This document shows positions 5,818-10,530 of a DNA stretch of 12,965 bases, piece by piece. How positions within the stretch are numbered: the stretch's first letter is position 1; each line of letters starts with the position of its first letter. The stretch lies in assembly GCA_934635515.1 (NCBI GenBank), contig CAKTZK010000044.1, positions 1 to 12,965 on the forward strand, in the 5' to 3' direction. The stretch comes from an uncultured Oscillospiraceae bacterium (GTDB lineage Bacteria; Bacillota_A; Clostridia; Oscillospirales; Oscillospiraceae). Below the pieces are notes generated by a model, which worked only from the letters and a program-made list of their open reading frames with translations, ran no database searches and was not told the origin of the DNA. A program made the translations under genes and the position numbers.

Positions 5818-6342
5818 TTAAAACATCCACCGTACTGTCCACGCCGCGGCCAAAAAGCCGGTGATGTCCGCCGCCAGGGCTGCCGGAATGGTGTGGCGGG
5901 TCCGGTGTATCCCCGCCGCCCCGTAGTACACCGCCACGGTATAAAATGTCGTCTCCGTGCTCCCCAGCATCACCGCCGCTGTGCGGCCGACGGCGCTGTC
6001 GGGGCCATAGGTCTGCATGATCTCACTGCCCACGGCCAGAGCTCCGCTGCCGCTGACCGGGCGGATGAGCAGCAGACCCACGGTCTCCGGCGGGATGCCC
6101 ACCTTGGTCAAAACCGGAGTCAGGATCTGGGTCAGCAGCTCCAGGGCCCCGCAGGCCCGGAGCATATACACCCCCGTCAGCAGGGCTACCAGCGGCGGCA
6201 GGATACGCAGCACTACGGACAGGCCCTCCCCGGCCCCGGTGGTGAGAGCCGAAAACACATCCACTCGCCGCCACAGGGCGTAAAGAGCCGCCGACACCAG
6301 CAGCAGGGGGATCACATAGTCGCTGAGATGCGCCAGCGTCAT
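5818..6342 (-). CDS. spmB: Spore maturation protein B
   Basis: A 174-residue multi-pass membrane protein of the nucleoside-recognition/Gate domain family; SpmA and SpmB are known to be needed for spore core dehydration and heat resistance in Bacillus and Clostridium. Hydrophobic segments near the start (YVIPLLLVSAALYAL), in the middle (ILPPLVALLTGVYML), and at the end (a segment ending WTVRWMF) are visible, with the conserved stretch LLLIRPVSGSGAL and MLGSTETTFYTVAVYYGAAG. The start is ATG 6342, which shares its A with the spmA stop (TGATG), so translation is coupled; a longer frame from 6414 lies inside spmA and is rejected. Its length matches the family (about 175). Downstream there are only dispersed repeats and no T-tract terminator. 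Confidence 0.92.
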   Translation of the reverse strand: MTLAHLSDYVIPLLLVSAALYALWRRVDVFSALTTGAGEGLSVVLRILPPLVALLTGVYMLRACGALELLTQILTPVLTKVGIPPETVGLLLIRPVSGSGALAVGSEIMQTYGPDSAVGRTAAVMLGSTETTFYTVAVYYGAAGIHRTRHTIPAALAADITGFLAAAWTVRWMF

Positions 6343-6911
6343 CACCGCACCACCCTTTCCAGAAGTCTGGCCGCCAGCAGCCCCACCGTTACCGACAGCA
6401 GAGAGCTTAGCCACACCGCCGGCAGGATATCAAAGGGGGCCGCCGCGCCGCACCCGGCCCGCACCGCCGACACGGTGGTGGGCAGCAGCTGCACGGAGGC
6501 CGTGTTCAGCACCACCAGGCGGCACAGCTCGTTGCTGGCCCTCCCCTCCGCGCCCAGGGCCATGCGCCGGGCCGCCCGGATGCCCAGGGGCGTGGCGGCG
6601 TTTCCCAGGCCCAGGAGGTTGGCCGACAGATTTCCGCTCACCGCTGCCATGGTCTCCTCATCCCGGCTGGCTTCCGGCAGCAGCCGCCTCAGCACCGGGC
6701 GAAACAGCGCCGCCAGCTTCCGCTCCAGCCCGCACTGCTTCAAAAGCTCCATAAACCCCGACCACAGACACAGCACCCCCGCCAGGGAGAGGCACAGCTC
6801 CACCGCCGCCCGGGCCCCCACCAGGGCCGCTCCGGACACCTCCCCCATGCGGCCGGTCATGATTCCGCAGGCAACCGACGCTGCCGCCATGGCCGTCCAT
6901 ATAAATGCCAT
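6342..6911 (-). CDS. spmA: Spore maturation protein A
   Basis: A 189-residue membrane protein, partner of SpmB in dehydrating the spore core. Features seen: an N-terminal hydrophobic segment (MAFIWTAMAAASVACGIMTG), FMELLKQCGLERKLAALFRPVLRRLLPE, the conserved SGNLSANLLGLGNAATPLG motif, and VVLNTASVQLLPTTVSAVRAG, all typical of SpmA. A start at GTG 6926 gives five more residues, but GAGGTGAG overlaps that GTG and sits correctly for ATG 6911, so 6911 is preferred. The spmA-spmB pair is divergent from the abrB-like gene. The dacB gene that precedes the pair in B. subtilis is not here. Sporulation sigma control is expected, but I could not find a convincing sigma-E or sigma-G box. Confidence 0.92.
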   Translation of the reverse strand: MAFIWTAMAAASVACGIMTGRMGEVSGAALVGARAAVELCLSLAGVLCLWSGFMELLKQCGLERKLAALFRPVLRRLLPEASRDEETMAAVSGNLSANLLGLGNAATPLGIRAARRMALGAEGRASNELCRLVVLNTASVQLLPTTVSAVRAGCGAAAPFDILPAVWLSSLLSVTVGLLAARLLERVVR

Positions 6912-6995
6912 TGCCAATTCCCTCACCTCGTAGTACTATATGCACAAATTCCATGGAAAATAAATAGGGAATACGGAGAACTTGTCGAAGTTTAG

Positions 6996-7024
6996 TTGAC
7001 TTCTGGCCCGTGTCGTGACATAAT
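6996..7024 (+). promoter_or_regulatory. Promoter of the AbrB-like gene
   Basis: TTGACT (6996-7001), 17-base spacer, CATAAT (7019-7024): a near-consensus sigma-A promoter. The -10 box overlaps an in-frame ATG at 7023, so that codon would not be in the mRNA, which favours GTG 7059 as the start. Confidence 0.82.
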
Positions 7025-7058
7025 GAAGATGCCAACAAGAGGGAAAAGGGGTATATCC

Positions 7059-7307
7059 GTGAAATCAACCGGAATCGTAAGAAAAGTAGACGAGCTTGGT
7101 CGAATCGTGCTTCCCGCAGAGCTGCGCCGCACACTGAACATTGCAGAAAAGGACCCGCTGGAAATTTATGTGGATGGGCCCTCCATCATTCTGCAAAAGC
7201 ATGAGGAGCGGTGCGTTTTCTGCAAGAGCTGTGAGAGCATCCGTCTGGTCATGGGACAGTATGTCTGTCCCAAGTGTCTTTCCCAGCTGAAGAAAGCACA
7301 CACATGA
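7059..7307 (+). CDS. AbrB/SpoVT-family DNA-binding regulator with C-terminal CxxC pair
   Basis: An 82-residue transition-state-type regulator. Residues 1-45 are a swapped-hairpin AbrB domain (KSTGIVRKVDELGRIVLPAE, then LRRTLNIAEKDPLEIYVDG), which binds DNA as a dimer or tetramer. The C-terminal part differs from B. subtilis AbrB: it has CVFC, then a hydrophobic stretch, then CPKC, a likely zinc or structural metal site. The start is GTG 7059, chosen because AAAAGGGG lies just before it, the AbrB consensus begins there, and the promoter -10 box excludes the upstream ATGs. It faces rsmI tail to tail, and B. subtilis abrB has the same relation to yabC, so the locus is old. Its targets cannot be inferred from this window. 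Confidence 0.9.
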   Translation: MKSTGIVRKVDELGRIVLPAELRRTLNIAEKDPLEIYVDGPSIILQKHEERCVFCKSCESIRLVMGQYVCPKCLSQLKKAHT

Positions 7308-7341
7308 AAAAAACAGAGGGGCGTTTGCTCCTCTGTTTTTT
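7308..7341. terminator. Terminator between abrB-like gene and rsmI
   Basis: AAAAAACAGAGG (7308-7319) pairs exactly with CCTCTGTTTTTT (7330-7341), with the stem extended by G-T, G-C and C-G pairs to a GTTT loop. A tracts on one side and T tracts on the other make it functional in both directions, as needed between convergent genes. It starts immediately after the abrB-like stop. Confidence 0.92.
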
Positions 7342-7392
7342 GCTCTGCCCGGACCGGATCGCGGTCATTTCTGCTGCCAGGCGCCTGCAAGC

Positions 7393-8226
7393 CTATTCTC
7401 CTGCTTTCAGCACGGCCTGGTAGAGGTCGTTTTTGTTCAGCTCCGTCTGCCCGGCCACCGTGCGGACGGCCTCCTTCATCTTCATGCCGCTCTCCCGCAG
7501 CTGCAGGACCCGCTCCACGCCCTCCTCCAGCGTCACGGCGCTTTCCTCCTCCGGCTGGGCTCCGGCTACCACCAGCACATACTCGCCCCGGGGCTCCTTC
7601 TCCCGGTACAGAGCCACCGCCCCGGAAAGGGTCGTGCGTATGGTCTGCTCGTGGAGCTTGGTTAGCTCCCGGCACAGGGCCACGGGCCGGTCGCCCAAAA
7701 TTTCCGCCATGTCAGAAAGTGTGGCGCGCAGCTTGTGGGGCGCTTCATGGAAGACCATGGTACGCTCCTCGTTTTTAAGCTTCAGCAGCGCCGTCCGGCG
7801 CTCTTTTTTTTTGGCGGAGAGGAAGCCCTCAAAGGTAAAGCGCCTTGTGGGCAGTCCCGACACCGCCAGGGCACACACCGCCGCGCAGCAGCCGGGGATG
7901 GCCTCTACCGTCACGCCGTTTTCCCCGCACAGCCGCACCAGGTCCTCTCCGGGATCGCTGATGGCCGGGGTCCCGGCGTCGGTGACCAGGGCGCAGGTCT
8001 CCCCCGCCAGCAGCCGGGCCAGAATGGCCTGCCCCGCCGATGCGCGGTTGTGCTCGTGGTAGCTCACCAGGGGCTTTTTGATGCCGAAGTGATTCAGCAG
8101 CTTCATGGACACCCTTGTGTCCTCGGCGGCGATAAAGTCCGCCTGCGCCAGGGTCTCCGCTCCCCGGGGTGAGAAATCGCCCAGATTACCGATGGGCGTG
8201 GCCACCAAATACAGCGTTCCTGCCAT
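7393..8226 (-). CDS. rsmI: 16S rRNA (cytidine-2'-O)-methyltransferase RsmI
   Basis: SAM-dependent enzyme that 2'-O-methylates C1402 of 16S rRNA, of the tetrapyrrole methylase-like fold. The 277 residues are normal. Motifs: LYLVATPIGNLGD (5-17), AEDTR (34-38), SYHEHN (55-60), the SAM-site signature DAGTPAISDPG (83-93), AIPG (109-112) and FEGFL (132-136), with the C-terminal tail about TELNKNDLYQ that is typical of RsmI. The start is ATG 8226 with GGAG upstream; the ribosome site overlaps the stop codon of the preceding methyltransferase, so the two are one operon. In B. subtilis this gene is yabC, with yabB and yazA before it; the small GIY-YIG gene yazA is absent here. Confidence 0.96.
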   Translation of the reverse strand: MAGTLYLVATPIGNLGDFSPRGAETLAQADFIAAEDTRVSMKLLNHFGIKKPLVSYHEHNRASAGQAILARLLAGETCALVTDAGTPAISDPGEDLVRLCGENGVTVEAIPGCCAAVCALAVSGLPTRRFTFEGFLSAKKKERRTALLKLKNEERTMVFHEAPHKLRATLSDMAEILGDRPVALCRELTKLHEQTIRTTLSGAVALYREKEPRGEYVLVVAGAQPEEESAVTLEEGVERVLQLRESGMKMKEAVRTVAGQTELNKNDLYQAVLKAGE

Positions 8227-8232
8227 GATCTC

Positions 8233-8958
8233 CTACTCCTTGTCTCGAAAATATATCTTCGCCAGTTCCTCCGTCTCCCCGCCGTCCTCCCGGCGCAGCA
8301 GCAGCGGCGGCAGCACGGAAAGACCGGGGTTTCCGCCCTTTCTGGCCTCTAGAAGCAGCAGCTTGGGGGCACTTTGGGCGGTGTTCTGCACCAGGCGCAG
8401 CCGCTTGGGCTCCAGGGCGCACCCTTGCAGGCAGGCGAACAGCTCTGCCATCCGCTCCGCCCGGAACACCAGGCAAAAGGCACCGCCATACCGCAAAAGC
8501 CGCCCGGCGGCAGCGCAGAGCTGGGGCAGCGTGCAGGTTTTATCCGACCGGGCCAGACCCCGGCCGGTATCCTGGGCCACGGCCCCCCGGGCTGCGTCAA
8601 AATAGGGCGGATTGCTCACCACCAGGTCAAAGCTGCCCGCCGGGGGCAGCTGGGCCCGGTCCCGCAGGTCCGCCTGCAAATTTGTCACCCGGCCCGTGAG
8701 CCCGTTCAGCGCTGCATTTTGCCGAGCCAGGTCTACCGCCGCCGCCTGCAGCTCCACATTGGTCACCTGCAGGCTTGGCTCCCGGGCTAAGAGCAGCAGG
8801 CCCAAAAGCCCCGTGCCGGCCCCCAGGTCACACACGTGCTGCCCCCGCCGCAAGAGCGGAAAGTGCCCCAGCAGAAACGAGTCCGTCCCCGGCTGAAACA
8901 GCCCGTCGTCAAAGAAAAAGCGGAAGCCGCCGGGCCAAAGCTGATCCTGTTTTACCAC
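8233..8958 (-). CDS. tRNA1(Val) (adenine-N6)-methyltransferase-like protein (TrmN6/YabB)
   Basis: A 241-residue SAM-dependent N6-adenine methyltransferase. It shows QDQLWPGGFRFFFDDGLFQPGTDSFLLG at the N-terminus, motif I CDLGAGTG (43-50), acidic motif II near VELQ (68-71), and the catalytic NPPY motif (116-119) in FDLVVSNPPYFD. TrmN6 in E. coli modifies A37 of tRNA1(Val); the Gram-positive YabB orthologue group has the same architecture, but I cannot prove the substrate here. The start is GTG 8958: AAGGAGG lies 8 bases before it, and the family N-terminus begins there. A frame from 9213 would cross its own promoter and three hairpins. It is the first gene of the pair with rsmI. Confidence 0.9.
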   Translation of the reverse strand: MVKQDQLWPGGFRFFFDDGLFQPGTDSFLLGHFPLLRRGQHVCDLGAGTGLLGLLLLAREPSLQVTNVELQAAAVDLARQNAALNGLTGRVTNLQADLRDRAQLPPAGSFDLVVSNPPYFDAARGAVAQDTGRGLARSDKTCTLPQLCAAAGRLLRYGGAFCLVFRAERMAELFACLQGCALEPKRLRLVQNTAQSAPKLLLLEARKGGNPGLSVLPPLLLRREDGGETEELAKIYFRDKE

Positions 8959-8988
8959 TGCGGCTCCCTCCTTCGTTTGTTTGTATCC

Positions 8989-9017
8989 ATTATAATATAA
9001 AAAACATCGCAGGGCAA
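8989..9017 (-). promoter_or_regulatory. Promoter of the trmN6-rsmI pair
   Basis: On the minus strand TTGCCC (9017-9012), 17-base spacer, TATAAT (8994-8989). The -35 box lies within a degenerate copy of the ferredoxin terminator stem, and the T tract of that copy occupies the spacer. Transcription would start about 24 bases before GTG 8958. Confidence 0.75.
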
Positions 9018-9036
9018 TGGCTCGGTGCGATACGCT

Positions 9037-9081
9037 GAAAAAGCCTCGCAGAGTTCGCGGCCGCAGACTGCAAGCTTTTTC
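9037..9081 (-). terminator. Second hairpin with T tract behind the ferredoxin gene
   Basis: Minus strand: GAAAAAG-CTTGCAG (9081-9068) pairs with CTGCGAG-G-CTTTTTC (9051-9037), one bulged G and one wobble pair. The loop contains GCGGCCGC. Part of the 3' arm, AACTCTGCGAGGCTTTTT, recurs on the plus strand at 3085-3102. It may be a back-up terminator or a dispersed repeat. Confidence 0.55.
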
Positions 9082-9087
9082 CCGGAT

Positions 9088-9121
9088 AAAAAAGTATCGC
9101 AGGGCAAAGGCCCTGCGATAC
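9088..9121 (-). terminator. Terminator of the ferredoxin gene
   Basis: Perfect 12-bp stem GTATCGCAGGGC / GCCCTGCGATAC (9094-9105 with 9110-9121), 4-base loop, followed on the minus strand by TTTTTT (9093-9088). It begins 19 bases after the ferredoxin stop codon. Confidence 0.93.
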
Positions 9122-9139
9122 AAAGCTACTATGCAAAAA

Positions 9140-9313
9140 TTATTCAGCGGGGCTGATAGCGCCGTTGGGGCAAGTGTCGCTGCAGGAACCGCAGTCCAGG
9201 CAAGCGTTTGCATCGATCACATAAGTAGCATCACCCTGGGAAATAGCACCCACGGGGCAAGCATCTGCACAAGCGCCGCAGCTGACGCAGGCAGAACCGA
9301 TCTGATAAGCCAT
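9140..9313 (-). CDS. 2[4Fe-4S] ferredoxin
   Basis: A 57-residue bacterial-type ferredoxin, cytoplasmic electron carrier with two [4Fe-4S] clusters. Translating the minus strand by hand gives cluster motif I C9-x2-C12-x2-C15-x3-C19-P and motif II C38-x2-C41-x2-C44-x3-C48-P, the spacing and length of classic clostridial ferredoxins. It is acidic, as is usual. ATG 9313 follows GGAGGTG by 5 bases. It has its own promoter (TTGCAT / TACAAT) and a strong terminator, so it is a single-gene unit. Partner enzymes such as pyruvate:ferredoxin oxidoreductase or hydrogenase are not in this window. Third-position GC is a little lower than in neighbours (GCT, GAT and ACT are frequent), as often seen in highly expressed genes. 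Confidence 0.96.
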   Translation of the reverse strand: MAYQIGSACVSCGACADACPVGAISQGDATYVIDANACLDCGSCSDTCPNGAISPAE

Positions 9314-9343
9314 AAGAGCACCTCCATTAAGATTTGTATCATC

Positions 9344-9371
9344 ATTGTATCACAAGAATTTAAAAATGCAA
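9344..9371 (-). promoter_or_regulatory. Promoter of the ferredoxin gene
   Basis: Minus strand TTGCAT (9371-9366), 16-base spacer, TACAAT (9349-9344). It is followed by the GGAGGTG ribosome site and ATG 9313. The surrounding DNA is AT-rich. Confidence 0.65.
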
Positions 9372-9449
9372 GCATAAACTCGCTGGAAATACCCGGTTTT
9401 GTCAAAAGAATACAAATAATTTTTCATGTTCACAAATTGTTTTCAAAAA

Positions 9450-9466
9450 GGTCAAATAAAGTCAAA
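9450..9466 (+). promoter_or_regulatory. CtsR operator 1
   Basis: GGTCAAA-TAA-AGTCAAA is a tandem heptad with a 3-base spacer, the known CtsR binding pattern. It ends 9 bases before the -35 box of the ctsR promoter. Confidence 0.85.
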
Positions 9467-9475
9467 TTTTTCCTC

Positions 9476-9503
9476 TTGACAATTTATCCTTTGGTGCTAT
9501 ACT
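9476..9503 (+). promoter_or_regulatory. Promoter of the ctsR operon
   Basis: TTGACA (9476-9481), 16-base spacer, TATACT (9498-9503): near-consensus sigma-A. Start of transcription is expected near 9510, inside the second CtsR operator. Confidence 0.9.
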
Positions 9504-9505
9504 AA

Positions 9506-9528
9506 GGTCAAAGTCAAGAAAGGTCAAA
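9506..9528 (+). promoter_or_regulatory. CtsR operator 2, three overlapping heptads
   Basis: AGTCAAG-AAA-GGTCAAA (9512-9528) is a tandem heptad with a 3-base spacer. A third heptad GGTCAAA (9506-9512) overlaps its first base. The site covers the expected transcription start, so bound CtsR would block RNA polymerase. Confidence 0.87.
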
Positions 9529-9551
9529 CCAATGATCGGAGGAGGACGAAA

Positions 9552-10001
9552 ATGGGCATTTCAGATTTGATAGCAGGATTCATTCAAGAGGCTTTGGATG
9601 AGACCGACGGGGTGCTGGAGCTGCAGCGCAGCGACCTGGCCCAGCGGTTTGGGTGCGTGCCCAGCCAGATCAACTATGTGATGTCCACCCGGTTCTCCCC
9701 GGAGCATGGCTACATTGTGGAGAGCCGGCGAGGCGGCGGCGGATACATCCGTATCACGCGGGTGCAGATGGATCGGCAGACGCTTTTGATGCATGTCATC
9801 AATTCCATCGGCGACAAGCTGGATGGGCCCAGCGCCCGGGCCATCGTTGCCAACCTAAGGGACTCCCAGGCCATCGCCCCGCAGGCGGCGCAGGCGGCCC
9901 TGTGTGCCCTGTCGGACAGCGCTCTGCGCAGCGTCCCCCGGGAGAGCCGCGACACCCTGCGGGCGGATATTTTGAAACAAATTCTTATCCATTTGGTTTG
10001 A
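9552..10001 (+). CDS. ctsR: Heat-shock repressor CtsR
   Basis: Dimeric transcriptional repressor of class III heat-shock genes (clp genes), 149 residues. It has an N-terminal helix-turn-helix (about 23-47, SDLAQRFGCVPSQINYVMST), then the winged part EHGYIVESRRGGGGYIRITR (51-70). The tetraglycine at 61-64 is the loop known in B. subtilis to sense heat directly. The C-terminal half is helical and forms the dimer. ATG 9552 follows GGAGGAGG. The gene is autoregulated: two tandem-heptad operators flank its promoter. It is first in the operon with mcsA and clpC, with 23 bases to mcsA. In B. subtilis McsB targets CtsR-bound arginines; no mcsB is in this operon. Confidence 0.96.
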   Translation: MGISDLIAGFIQEALDETDGVLELQRSDLAQRFGCVPSQINYVMSTRFSPEHGYIVESRRGGGGYIRITRVQMDRQTLLMHVINSIGDKLDGPSARAIVANLRDSQAIAPQAAQAALCALSDSALRSVPRESRDTLRADILKQILIHLV

Positions 10002-10024
10002 ACGGAAGTAAGGAGGAACATATT

Positions 10025-10471
10025 ATGAAGTGTGAACATTGCGGAAAGAATGAAGCCACATTTTTCTATAAGAGCAGCGTAAACGGCCATGTGACCCAGG
10101 TGCATCTGTGCCAGGATTGCGCCGAGGCTATGGGCTACACCAGCTCCCTGCGCCGCAGCATGCGGCCTATGAGCCTGTTCGGCGACGACTTTTTCAGTAG
10201 GCCCTTTTCCATGCTGGAGCCGTTTTTGGAGGGCTTCGGCACCAGGATGCTCACGGAGTTTCCCGAGCCGGGCCAGCCGGTGGCGGTGGAGGCACCGGTC
10301 CGGGCGGAGCAGTCCGCGGGACTGGTGGACAAGGCTCAGCAGGATTCCCTGCGCAGCCAGCGCCAGAGAAACGCCCTTGAGCAGCAGCTCAAGGCTGCCG
10401 TGGAAAGCGAAAACTATGAGGAAGCTGCCCGCATTCGGGACCAGCTTCGCGCCCTGCCCTCGCAGTCGTAA
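10025..10471 (+). CDS. mcsA: McsA-like protein, short form with UVR motif
   Basis: In the family, McsA is a zinc-binding activator/adaptor of the arginine kinase McsB and modulator of CtsR. This 148-residue protein has an N-terminal zinc finger with C3-x2-C6 and C29-x2-C32 (CEHC and CQDC), a Met/Phe-rich linker (about 45-80), and a C-terminal UVR-type helical hairpin (about 116-146, LKAAVESENYEEAARIRDQL). B. subtilis McsA is about 185 residues and has a second pair of CxxC motifs in the middle; these are missing here, with no sign of a frameshift. ATG 10025 follows AAGGAGG by 8 bases. It lies between ctsR and clpC, with only 59 bases to clpC, so no mcsB. Alternative label: UvrB/UvrC motif-containing protein. 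Confidence 0.88.
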   Translation: MKCEHCGKNEATFFYKSSVNGHVTQVHLCQDCAEAMGYTSSLRRSMRPMSLFGDDFFSRPFSMLEPFLEGFGTRMLTEFPEPGQPVAVEAPVRAEQSAGLVDKAQQDSLRSQRQRNALEQQLKAAVESENYEEAARIRDQLRALPSQS

Positions 10472-10530
10472 GGGCGGCGGGTATTCTAACGATTGCATAA
10501 CGATACTGTAAGCGAGAGGAAGTGTTCTAT

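Noticed and set aside
4957..6933. Long plus-strand open frame (658 codons) across the repeat nest and spmB/spmA
   Set aside because: It is rich in Arg, Pro, Ser and Ala, has no ribosome site or domain, runs through dispersed repeats and is antisense to spmAB. GC-rich codon bias keeps such shadow frames open.
6996..7058. Upstream starts of the AbrB-like gene
   Set aside because: They lie in or before the -10 box (7019-7024) or lack a ribosome site; GTG 7059 fits the AbrB N-terminus.
8958..9213. N-terminal extension of the trmN6-like gene to 9213
   Set aside because: The extra 85 codons cross the gene's own promoter and three hairpins, and the extension reads like translated repeats.
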